From JANPEZ01 sp031423155 (lineage in GTDB: Bacteria > Actinomycetota > UBA4738 > HRBIN12), in NCBI GenBank assembly GCA_031423155.1, contig JANPEZ010000125.1, positions 1 to 10,972 on the forward strand: a stretch of 10,972 bases of DNA. Reading direction: 5' to 3'. Shown here piece by piece: positions 1 through 7,057 of the stretch. A model generated the notes under the pieces. It did no database searches. It was not told the origin of the DNA and was given only the letters and a program-made list of their open reading frames with translations. The position numbers were made by a program, and so were the translations under genes. The first letter of the stretch is position 1; every line of letters begins with the position of its first letter.

Positions 1-1
1 C

Positions 2-403
2 GAAACGGCGATCTTCCGAGAGCTGCCGGATGAGGCGGCCGACTGGTCAACATCGGGGGCCGAAAGATCCCTGGGTTTCCGGGAGCGATCGTTGGCCGCC
101 TATTGCCTCGACGTCGCCGCAGCGGCGCTTGCTGCAGGCGGTGTTCCTGAGGCGGCGGCCACGGTTCTGGGCGCTACGGAGCACACACGTCAGCAACTGG
201 ACCTAGTCGTGGATGACACGGAGACGGCGATGAGGGACCGGGCGATGGCAGCGATAGGTTCCGCACTCGAAGCCGCCGAACTAGAACGGGCCTGGTCTCG
301 GGGACGCGAGATGGATCTGGAACGTGCGCTCGAGCTCGCGGCCGCACATTCGGCTCCCGGGGTCGGCGCGACAGACGAGGGATCGTCGTCGAAGGGAGCG
401 TGA
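2..403 (+). CDS. C-terminal fragment of a large ATPase/TPR-type signalling protein (5' truncated)
   Basis: The reading frame is open from the first bases of the window, so only the last 133 residues are present and the true start lies upstream. The fragment is alanine-rich and predicted helical. It matches the tail that closes many actinobacterial LuxR-type or adenylate-cyclase-type ATPases with TPR-like repeats: a helix with A-A-x-V-L-G-A-T-E followed by a short spacer, then E-x-A-W-S-R-G-R-E-M-D-L-E-R-A-L-E-L-A, close to the usual ending 'W..GR.ls.eeAl.lAl'. In such proteins the segment is a helical repeat scaffold; catalytic or DNA-binding domains would lie upstream and are not visible, so the function cannot be fixed. 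The next gene starts 16 nt after the stop, suggesting joint transcription. An Internal ATG at 92 exists but is not a convincing start because similarity continues upstream of it. Confidence 0.7.
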   Translation, partial: ETAIFRELPDEAADWSTSGAERSLGFRERSLAAYCLDVAAAALAAGGVPEAAATVLGATEHTRQQLDLVVDDTETAMRDRAMAAIGSALEAAELERAWSRGREMDLERALELAAAHSAPGVGATDEGSSSKGA

Positions 404-419
404 ACGCATCCTGTCTCCG

Positions 420-1196
420 ATGTGGCGAACGAGGCTCGTCGGTCTGATCCTGATAGCCGCCGTCTTAGGAGCAGGTTGCGACCGGACATCATCGCCGGAT
501 CCCCAACTCCGCGGCGTCACCTGGGTGCTGACTTCCTTGTCGGGGCACGATCCTCTTCCTGCGGGCATCTACTTGGACGCGACCTTCGAGAACGGAAACG
601 TCAGAGGGACCAGCGGTTGCAACTCCTATGGCGGGCATTACTTCGCGACGGCCGATGGCCATCTCGATATCAACGGGTTGTCGAGCACGGCGATCGGATG
701 CTCCGAGCCTGTGGGCGGGATCGAGGCGGCCTACCTCGACGCCCTCGGCCGGGCCTCGTCCTTCCAGGTCGCGGGGGACTCACTGACGCTGAAGGCCGGC
801 GATACCAAGGTCGCAGTCTTCCGGGCCAACGCGCCTCCTCCTATCAGCGGAGTGATGTGGCGTGCGTTGGGTTACCGCGATGGACCCGTCGACGACAAGC
901 AGGCGATCGCGGGTGCGATCCCCGGTAGCACGATGACTGCCGGATTCTCGGCGAACGGAGAGCTCACGGGCTCGACCGGATGCAACACGTACTCCGCGAC
1001 CTACACGACGACCCGCCGCCAGATGGCGATCGCTCTCGTGATGGTCGCGCAAACCTTCTGCCCGCGCGACCTGGCCCGTCAGGAGCAGGCGTATCTCGAT
1101 GCGTTGGCGGCGACCGCAACGTGGCACTTCTCGGGTCCGTCGTTCCAACTTCTGAACGAGACGGGAACGGTCGAAGTCACCTTCGCGCCGGCGTGA
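420..1196 (+). CDS. Lipoprotein with two META (HslJ-like) domains
   Basis: The product is 258 residues. The frame is open further upstream, but the ATG at 420 is chosen because it begins a clean lipoprotein signal peptide: two early arginines, a hydrophobic stretch, then L-G-A-G-C with lipidated Cys20 and a polar D-R-T-S-S after it. No good Shine-Dalgarno site is placed for this ATG; GAAGGGAG at 391-398 is too far upstream, so translational coupling to the preceding gene is possible. Two META/HslJ domains follow, at about residues 29-137 and 142-257. Each carries the family signature: G-T-S-G-C-N-S-Y (63-70) and G-S-T-G-C-N-T-Y (184-191). Each also has a second cysteine 26-27 residues later (Cys67/Cys94 and Cys188/Cys214), compatible with one disulfide per domain. 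Known family members (HslJ, META lipoproteins) are envelope proteins linked to stress or drug tolerance, but no enzymatic activity is established. The domain call is firm; the role is not. Confidence 0.88.
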   Translation: MWRTRLVGLILIAAVLGAGCDRTSSPDPQLRGVTWVLTSLSGHDPLPAGIYLDATFENGNVRGTSGCNSYGGHYFATADGHLDINGLSSTAIGCSEPVGGIEAAYLDALGRASSFQVAGDSLTLKAGDTKVAVFRANAPPPISGVMWRALGYRDGPVDDKQAIAGAIPGSTMTAGFSANGELTGSTGCNTYSATYTTTRRQMAIALVMVAQTFCPRDLARQEQAYLDALAATATWHFSGPSFQLLNETGTVEVTFAPA

Positions 1197-1199
1197 GGC

Positions 1200-3692
1200 T
1201 CAGCCGTGGACTTTGGTGCCGTCGGGGTCGTAGAGGGACTTGATGCTCGCGGCGATCGGGGCGCGCTCGGAAGCGATCTCAACCTGCCATTCGCCTTGGT
1301 CGAGGTGACTCTGCATGATCGGTTCGTCGGCGTGAACCCAGCCGATACCAACGCTTGCGCCTAGCGTGTAGCCGAAGGCTCCGGACGTGACGTGGCCGAC
1401 GTACTTGCCGTCGCGCAGGATCGACTCGCCGTGGAAGAGGGTCGGTTCGGGATCGTCGAGCTTGATGGAGACGAGGCGGCGGGTGAGGGGCGCTTCGCGC
1501 AGTGACGCTGCGGCCTTCGCGCCGACGCACCCCCTCTTCTGGCGTGAGACCGTGAAGCCGAGGCCGCTGGCGAAGACGTCGTCCATGCCTCCCATGTCGT
1601 GGCCCCACGAGCGGAAGCCTCGTTCGATCCGGAGCGAGTCGAGGGCGTGGAATCCGGCGTGTTTGAGACCCAGATCCGCGCCGGCTTCGACGATCTTGTC
1701 GTGAAGGTCGGAGGCGAACTCCGTGGGAACCCACAGTTCCCAGCCGAGTTCTCCGACATAGCTGACCCTCAGCGCCCACGCTTTCGCCCAACCCGCGTCG
1801 ATCTCGCGCGCAGCCAGGAACGGGAACGCGGCGTCGGACAGGTCCTCGTCGGTCAAGCGCTGCAGGAGTTCTCGGGAGCGAGGACCCATGACTGCTAACA
1901 CGGCGAAGCCGCTGGTCACGTCGGTGACGACTGCACCCGGCGGCGCGTCGCGGGCAAGAAAGGTCGCGGTTCGGCGCTGCGCCAGCGTTCCGGACGCGAC
2001 AAGGAAACGGTCCTCGGCCAGCCGCGTCACGGTCGGGTCCAGCTCGACTCCGCCGCGTACGTTCAGCCACGTCGTGTAGACGATGCGGCCGGGTTCGACA
2101 TCGACGTCCGAGGCGCTCAGCCGCTGCAACCACGAAAGCGCCTCCGGGCCTTGGACCATGAACTTCGCGTAGGTCGACAGATCGAAGAGCGCGACCGCCT
2201 CGCGCGCGGCATGGCATTCCACCCCGACCGGCTCGAACCAGTTCTGGCGGCCGAAGGAGTACTCGTACTCGCGCGGCGTGCCAACGGGCGCGAACCAGTT
2301 CGCGCGTTCCCAGCCGGCGGCCTCTCCGAAGACCGCGCCGGCCGCGTCGAGCTTGTCCCAGAGCGGCGTGCGGCGCGCGCCTCGCGCGGTCGAGGGCTGA
2401 AGGTTCGGCCAGTGCATCGCGTACAGGCGCCCGAGCGACTCGGCCGTGCGGGCGTGCAACCACGCACGATTGTTCGACCATGCGCCGGCGCGCGCGACGT
2501 CCACCTCCGTCAGGTCGTAGGTGGGGTGACCCTGCACCATCCACTCTGCGAGCGCCTTGCCGGCGCCGGGGCCGTAGATGATCCCCTGGGAGTTGAAGCC
2601 CGCCGCGACGAAGAACCCGCGCAACTCCGGCGCCTCGCCGAGATAGAAGTTGGAGTCCGGCGAGAAGCTCTCCGGCCCGCGCAGGTAATGGGAGAACCCG
2701 AGCGTTCGAAGCTCTGGCATGCGCTCGCGGGCTTTCTCCAGGACGGGAGCGAAGTGATCCCAGTCGGGACCGAACTCTCCGAAGGCGAATTCGGGGCCTA
2801 GCGTGCGCGGCGACACCGGCTTGCCGCGAGGCTCGAAGGCGCCGATCACGAACGAGCCGTTGTGGTTGCGGATATACAGGTATCCGTCGAGGTCGCGCAG
2901 GAACGGAAGCGACTCGTCCGAGGAGGGCGTCGGCTCGGTCATGACCCAGACGTGCTCGGCTGGGTAGAGCGCAAGGGGCACGCCTGCAAGGCGGCCGATC
3001 TCGCTGGACCACAGTCCGGCGGCCAGAACCACTCGGTCGCACTCGATGTCGCCTCGATCGGTTCGGACGCAGGTGACCGCGCCCCCGGAGGACGTGAAGC
3101 CTGTGACCAGGACGCCTTCGACGAAGCGCACCCCGCGGTCGTGGGCACCCTTGGCCAGCGCGAGCGCCGCGTCTCCCGGGTTCACCGTTCCGTCCTTGCG
3201 GAAGATGGCTCCGCCGACCAGGTCGCCCACTTCGGCTGCCGGCCAGATCTCCTTGATCTGAGGCGGCTCAAGCACTTCCACGTCGATGCCCGACTGACGA
3301 GCGAGGGTCACGCCGTACAACGTCTCCGTCATGCGCGGCTCCGTGCGAACGGCCGTCAGAGAACCCACCTGGCGGAAGCCGGTAGGTATCCCGGTCTCGG
3401 CCTCCAACGACGAATACAGCGGCACGTTCTCCTTCGACAGTTCGGTTAGGGCGTGGGTACCTCGGATCTGGCTGACCAGACCCGCTGCGTGCCAAGTGGT
3501 TCCAGACGTAAGGGCATGGCGCTCCAGGACGACGACGTCGGTCCATCCGAGCTTGGAAAGGTGATAGGCGACGGAGGACCCGATGATCCCGGCGCCGACG
3601 ACCACCACCTGGGCTCGCGCGGGCAGGTCGGCCGCAGAGCCGCCGAACTTCGCAACCGACATGTCTGGATTCGCAAGATGCTCGGGGATCAT
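1200..3692 (-). CDS. FAD-dependent dimethylglycine/sarcosine dehydrogenase-family protein (DAO + GcvT fusion)
   Basis: This 830-residue protein has the full length and domain order of the dimethylglycine/sarcosine dehydrogenase family. The N-terminal DAO-type FAD domain has V-V-V-V-G-A-G-I-I-G (29-38) and Glu57 after the second strand. It also has S-G-T-T-W-H-A-A-G, where His68 matches the histidine that covalently binds FAD in the mitochondrial enzymes. A linker (FAO_M-like, about 395-450) leads to an aminomethyltransferase (GcvT) domain with R-V-S-Y-V-G-E-L-G-W-E-L (from 642) and A-L-D-S-L-R-I-E-R-G-F-R (683-694) followed by W-G-H-D-M, then a GcvT C-terminal barrel. Family members oxidatively demethylate an N-methyl amine and pass the one-carbon unit to tetrahydrofolate in the cytoplasm. 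The exact substrate (dimethylglycine, sarcosine or another methylamine) cannot be read from sequence. The ATG at 3692 is preferred because it has GAAAGG 7 nt upstream and the family's N-terminus; the longer frame to 3821 would invade the upstream gene. Last gene of a four-gene operon. Confidence 0.9.
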   Translation of the reverse strand: MIPEHLANPDMSVAKFGGSAADLPARAQVVVVGAGIIGSSVAYHLSKLGWTDVVVLERHALTSGTTWHAAGLVSQIRGTHALTELSKENVPLYSSLEAETGIPTGFRQVGSLTAVRTEPRMTETLYGVTLARQSGIDVEVLEPPQIKEIWPAAEVGDLVGGAIFRKDGTVNPGDAALALAKGAHDRGVRFVEGVLVTGFTSSGGAVTCVRTDRGDIECDRVVLAAGLWSSEIGRLAGVPLALYPAEHVWVMTEPTPSSDESLPFLRDLDGYLYIRNHNGSFVIGAFEPRGKPVSPRTLGPEFAFGEFGPDWDHFAPVLEKARERMPELRTLGFSHYLRGPESFSPDSNFYLGEAPELRGFFVAAGFNSQGIIYGPGAGKALAEWMVQGHPTYDLTEVDVARAGAWSNNRAWLHARTAESLGRLYAMHWPNLQPSTARGARRTPLWDKLDAAGAVFGEAAGWERANWFAPVGTPREYEYSFGRQNWFEPVGVECHAAREAVALFDLSTYAKFMVQGPEALSWLQRLSASDVDVEPGRIVYTTWLNVRGGVELDPTVTRLAEDRFLVASGTLAQRRTATFLARDAPPGAVVTDVTSGFAVLAVMGPRSRELLQRLTDEDLSDAAFPFLAAREIDAGWAKAWALRVSYVGELGWELWVPTEFASDLHDKIVEAGADLGLKHAGFHALDSLRIERGFRSWGHDMGGMDDVFASGLGFTVSRQKRGCVGAKAAASLREAPLTRRLVSIKLDDPEPTLFHGESILRDGKYVGHVTSGAFGYTLGASVGIGWVHADEPIMQSHLDQGEWQVEIASERAPIAASIKSLYDPDGTKVHG

Positions 3693-3699
3693 GCTCGGA

Positions 3700-3705
3700 C
3701 CTTTC
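3700..3705 (-). promoter_or_regulatory. Ribosome binding site deciding the start of the DMGDH-like gene
   Basis: On the minus strand GAAAGG lies 7 nt before the ATG at 3692. This supports that start over the in-frame ATG at 3821, which lies inside the upstream DinB gene. Confidence 0.65.
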
Positions 3706-3729
3706 GGAAATGATGTGGCCCGCATCCTA

Positions 3730-3746
3730 CGGCGCGAAGGGCGCCG
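3730..3746. repeat. Short GC-rich hairpin in the gap between DinB gene 2 and the DMGDH-like gene
   Basis: CGGCGC (3730-3735) and GCGCCG (3741-3746) form a perfect 6-bp stem around a 5-nt loop. The hairpin sits in the only sizeable gap of the operon (58 nt) and begins 4 nt after the DinB stop codon on the minus strand. No T-run follows on that strand, so it does not look like a classical intrinsic terminator. It could be a partial attenuator, an mRNA-processing or stabilising element, or chance in GC-rich DNA. Confidence 0.35.
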
Positions 3747-3750
3747 GGCG

Positions 3751-4173
3751 TCAGCCGGAGAGGCCCAAGATCGCCGCTCGATGCTCCTCGTAGTGCTCGA
3801 TCGTCTCGGCGACGAAGTCATCGTCGGCGCGCTCGTCGCGCGGAACGGCCAGATAAGCGGCGATCAGGCGATCTCGCGCGGGTTCGACGGCCGCCTCGAT
3901 CTCGGTGAGGTACATGTTGCGGCTCTCCTCCAGCACACGAGCGTTGGTCGCGTCGGTGTCTCCGTCGTACTCCTCGAAGTGGCCGAGCGCCATCTGCTCG
4001 AACGTGGCGCAGCCGTCCTCCCACCAGAACACGACGTGCCAGAGCACGTCCTTCACCGACCAGTCGTCTGCAAGCACCGGGTCTTCGCGCCGCTCGGCGG
4101 GCACGCCGGCGACCGCCTCGGAAAACTCCGCCCATGCCTCTGCTTCACGTCGGAGCAAGTCGTCTCGATCCAC
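3751..4173 (-). CDS. DinB-fold protein (second of a tandem pair)
   Basis: The product is about 140 residues, a single four-helix DinB/MDMPI-like domain. The motif D-W-S-V-K-D-V-L-W-H puts a conserved histidine at residue 46, and the C-terminal E-H-Y-E-E-H adds His127 and His131. This is the three-histidine metal-site pattern of the DinB superfamily, whose characterised members include thiol-dependent enzymes such as mycothiol-dependent maleylpyruvate isomerase; many others are uncharacterised. Two GTG starts compete. GTG at 4179 abuts the ribosome binding site with no spacer, whereas GTG at 4173 has AGGAAGG exactly 6 nt upstream and aligns His46 with the paralogue, so 4173 is preferred. The upstream paralogue's stop overlaps GTG 4179 as GTGA and lies 2 nt before GTG 4173, so translation is probably coupled. 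There is no membrane segment or signal peptide; cytoplasmic. The reaction is unknown. Confidence 0.82.
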   Translation of the reverse strand: MDRDDLLRREAEAWAEFSEAVAGVPAERREDPVLADDWSVKDVLWHVVFWWEDGCATFEQMALGHFEEYDGDTDATNARVLEESRNMYLTEIEAAVEPARDRLIAAYLAVPRDERADDDFVAETIEHYEEHRAAILGLSG

Positions 4174-4175
4174 GG

Positions 4176-4622
4176 TCACCCTTCCTGGAGGAATAGCTCG
4201 ATCTCTTCGGTGTGTTCGTCGTAGTGGACCGAGGTCTCCTCGGAGAAGAAGGTCGCGGCTTCGTCGCCGACTTCACCGAGCGCCGACCAGAGCTCGTGAA
4301 CGCGCGTGCGCTGTTGGTCGGCTGTCGCCATGACCTCATCCCAACTCAAGGCGCGGCCGGACTCGACATGTTCGGCGTTCTCACGGTCCGTCTCCTCTTC
4401 GTCGGCGCCCTCGAAGGGATCGGCGAAGGGTTGACCCTGTTGCTTGGTGACCTCCTCGGCGCCGTACAACGCCCAATAGCCGTTGTGCCAGACGAGGTCC
4501 TTCACCGACCAACCGGGAACCACCGTTCGATCGTCGCGACGGTCGGCGGGAACGCGCGCCACCACATCCATGAACCGTTGCCACGCATCACGTTCGGACT
4601 GAGCGAGTTCTTCCTTCGACAT
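4176..4622 (-). CDS. DinB-fold protein (first of a tandem pair)
   Basis: The product is about 148 residues, a DinB/MDMPI-like helical domain clearly paralogous to the next gene. The shared pattern runs through the N-terminal helix (A-W-x-x-F, V-P-A-x-R-R), G-W-S-V-K-D-L-V-W-H with His46, and the C-terminal H-Y-D-E-H with His133 and His137. These three histidines are the probable metal ligands. The middle third is more acidic than in its paralogue (F-E-G-A-D-E-E-E-T-D), so the two have diverged, most in the region likely to shape the pocket. The ATG at 4622 is preferred to GTG at 4628 because GAGG lies 5 nt before the ATG. The stop of mmsA falls between that GAGG and the ATG, so the ribosome finishing mmsA can reinitiate here. 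Family members of known function are thiol- or metal-dependent transferases and isomerases; no substrate can be assigned. Confidence 0.82.
   Translation of the reverse strand: MSKEELAQSERDAWQRFMDVVARVPADRRDDRTVVPGWSVKDLVWHNGYWALYGAEEVTKQQGQPFADPFEGADEEETDRENAEHVESGRALSWDEVMATADQQRTRVHELWSALGEVGDEAATFFSEETSVHYDEHTEEIELFLQEG
4180..4186 (-). promoter_or_regulatory. Ribosome binding site for DinB gene 2
   Basis: AGGAAGG on the minus strand lies inside the 3' end of the preceding DinB gene, directly before GTGACCGTG. The spacing is zero to the first GTG (4179) and 6 nt to the second (4173), which argues for the second as the real start. Confidence 0.6.
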
Positions 4623-4624
4623 GG

Positions 4625-6118
<1,494 letters not shown>

Positions 6119-6170
6119 ACCTATCAACTCCCGATGCGGGCAGGGGTTCGGTCCCGCAGCCGACGATTCC

Positions 6171-6185
6171 CCCCGGCGGCCGGGG
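6171..6185. repeat. Perfect GC inverted repeat, possible operator
   Basis: CCCCGGC and GCCGGGG flank a single central G, giving a perfect 7-bp dyad. It lies in the divergent spacer, about 50-65 nt upstream of the mmsA start and 70-85 nt upstream of the GNAT start. That is a plausible place for a dimeric repressor to control both directions. The GC-only composition makes chance occurrence quite possible. Confidence 0.3.
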
Positions 6186-6229
6186 TCAGCCTTACCCCTA
6201 GAACCGCCGCGTGCACCAGCGATGGTACC

Positions 6230-6249
6230 CGAGCCCGGCGATAGGCTCG
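6230..6249. repeat. Inverted repeat just upstream of the GNAT start codon
   Basis: CGAGCC (6230-6235) pairs with GGCTCG (6244-6249) across an 8-nt loop, ending 5 nt before the ATG at 6255. In the transcript it would fold over the region where a ribosome binding site should be, so it could be an operator or a translational brake. No strong Shine-Dalgarno sequence is visible here. Confidence 0.3.
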
Positions 6250-6254
6250 CCCCG

Positions 6255-6842
6255 ATGATCAGGCTCGCCACTGCCGAGGACATGCCCGCCACGACCGCGA
6301 TGGTCGCACGCGCCTTCCTCGGAGACGCGATGCTCCGATGGACCCTCCGCGATGACGGAACCGACGGTTTCGCGGCCAGGGTCAGGAGGTTCTTCGAGTT
6401 GAACGATCCCATGGCCCAGGCACTCGGCTACATGTGGGTGACTCAAGACCTTGCCGGATCGGCCGAGTGGATCCCACCTGGCGTCTATGGTCTGGGCGAG
6501 GAGGGAGAAGCGCACCTCTGGGATGCCCTCGTCGAACTCCTTCCCGACGACGGAGTGCGTTTCGAGGAGTTCTGGACCTGGGCGGACGCGCATCGCCCGC
6601 AGGAGCCCCACTGGTACTTGCACCACATCGCGGTCGACGAGGGGCATCGGGGCAGGGGTCTGGCGGCCGCCCTCATCGAGCAAGGACTCACCTCCGCACG
6701 ACGAGACGGGGTGCCTGCCCACCTGGAGACATCGACCGCGGATCTGGCTCGCTACTACGAACGAAGAGGCTTTCGGGTCGAGGCAGAGGGCGACGGTCCG
6801 GACGGCGGGCCGCACGCCTGGTTCATGCGCTTCGACCCATGA
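6255..6842 (+). CDS. GNAT-family N-acetyltransferase
   Basis: The product is 195 residues. The signature acetyl-CoA site (motif A) is at residues 121-145: Y-L-H-H-I-A-V-D-E-G-H-R-G-R-G-L-A, with the pyrophosphate-binding H-R-G-R-G-L-A at 131-137. The C-terminal motif B has L-E-T-S-T-A-D-L-A-R-Y-Y-E-R-R-G-F-R-V. The N-terminal half starts I-R-L-A-T-A-E-D-M, the common first strand and helix of the fold, and the middle is tryptophan-rich, as in GNATs acting on small molecules. Such enzymes move an acetyl group from acetyl-CoA to an amine; the acceptor cannot be predicted. The frame is open upstream into the mmsA region on the other strand, but the ATG at 6255 is where family similarity begins. 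The stop overlaps the next start as ATGA (6839-6842). The following reading frame is a decayed second GNAT, suggesting a former GNAT pair. Confidence 0.88.
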   Translation: MIRLATAEDMPATTAMVARAFLGDAMLRWTLRDDGTDGFAARVRRFFELNDPMAQALGYMWVTQDLAGSAEWIPPGVYGLGEEGEAHLWDALVELLPDDGVRFEEFWTWADAHRPQEPHWYLHHIAVDEGHRGRGLAAALIEQGLTSARRDGVPAHLETSTADLARYYERRGFRVEAEGDGPDGGPHAWFMRFDP

Positions 6843-7029
6843 GTACGACGAGCCGGATCTCACTGCGGCACATCGACGATCGTAACCGCGGGGCGGTCCT
6901 CGCCTTGCGCGTCACGCACGCGCAGGAAAGGTTCGTCAACAACGTCCCCGACGCCAGCGGTACGGCTTCGAGCGAACCGGCGACATCGTCTTCGACGACG
7001 AGGTACTGCTGCGCCTGCCGCTGAGGTAG
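6839..7029 (+). pseudogene. Remnant of a second GNAT acetyltransferase with internal deletion and frame change
   Basis: The ATG at 6839 overlaps the upstream stop (ATGA) and opens a short frame to 7024. Its first ~38 residues read like the N-terminus of a small GNAT (diamine acetyltransferase type): I-S-L-R-H-I-D-D-R-N followed by A-V-L-A-L-R-V and Q-E-R-F-V-N-N. The rest of that frame is low-complexity serine/threonine and unlike the family. In a different frame, from about 6955 to the TAG at 7027-7029, the sequence reads R-Y-G-F-E-R-T-G-D-I-V-F-D-D-E-V-L-L-R-L-P-L-R. That is the typical C-terminal strand of the same family. About 90-100 residues that should lie between, including the acetyl-CoA motif, are missing. 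The simplest reading is one internal deletion that also shifted the frame, at about 6940-6957. No activity is expected. A sequencing or assembly error is less likely because a large block, not one base, is absent. Confidence 0.7.
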
Positions 7030-7040
7030 GCGACGGCCAT

Positions 7041-7057
7041 CCCGCGTAGCATGCGGG
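7041..7057 (+). repeat. Small hairpin enclosing the start codon of the DUF917 gene
   Basis: CCCGC (7041-7045) pairs with GCGGG (7053-7057) around a 7-nt loop that holds the A and T of the ATG at 7051. No Shine-Dalgarno sequence is obvious upstream. In the mRNA this could limit initiation, but a 5-bp stem in GC-rich DNA may be fortuitous. Confidence 0.3.

Larger units (their letters stand above)
6119..6254. promoter_or_regulatory. Divergent intergenic region between mmsA and the GNAT gene
   Basis: These 136 bp are the only divergent spacer in the window and must carry the promoter for the minus-strand mmsA operon and probably one for the plus-strand GNAT gene. GGGAG at 6128-6132 is the likely ribosome binding site for mmsA. 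Two inverted repeats (6171-6185 and 6230-6249) are the only clear structures. I could not identify convincing -35/-10 boxes on either strand, so promoter positions are not called. Confidence 0.5.

Noticed and set aside
1279..3042. A 587-codon open frame on the minus strand in a different frame from the flavoenzyme gene
   Set aside because: It is very arginine/proline-rich with no recognisable domain and lies wholly within the well-supported DMGDH-like gene. It is a frame shadow caused by high GC at third codon positions.
3693..3821. 43-residue N-terminal extension of the DMGDH-like protein to an upstream ATG at 3821
   Set aside because: The added residues are Arg/Ser-rich and unlike the family. 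The extension overlaps the DinB gene, while the ATG at 3692 has a good ribosome binding site.
6119..6412. 98-residue N-terminal extension of MmsA
   Set aside because: It would cross the divergent spacer and the start of the GNAT gene. The ATG at 6118 gives the normal family length and N-terminus.
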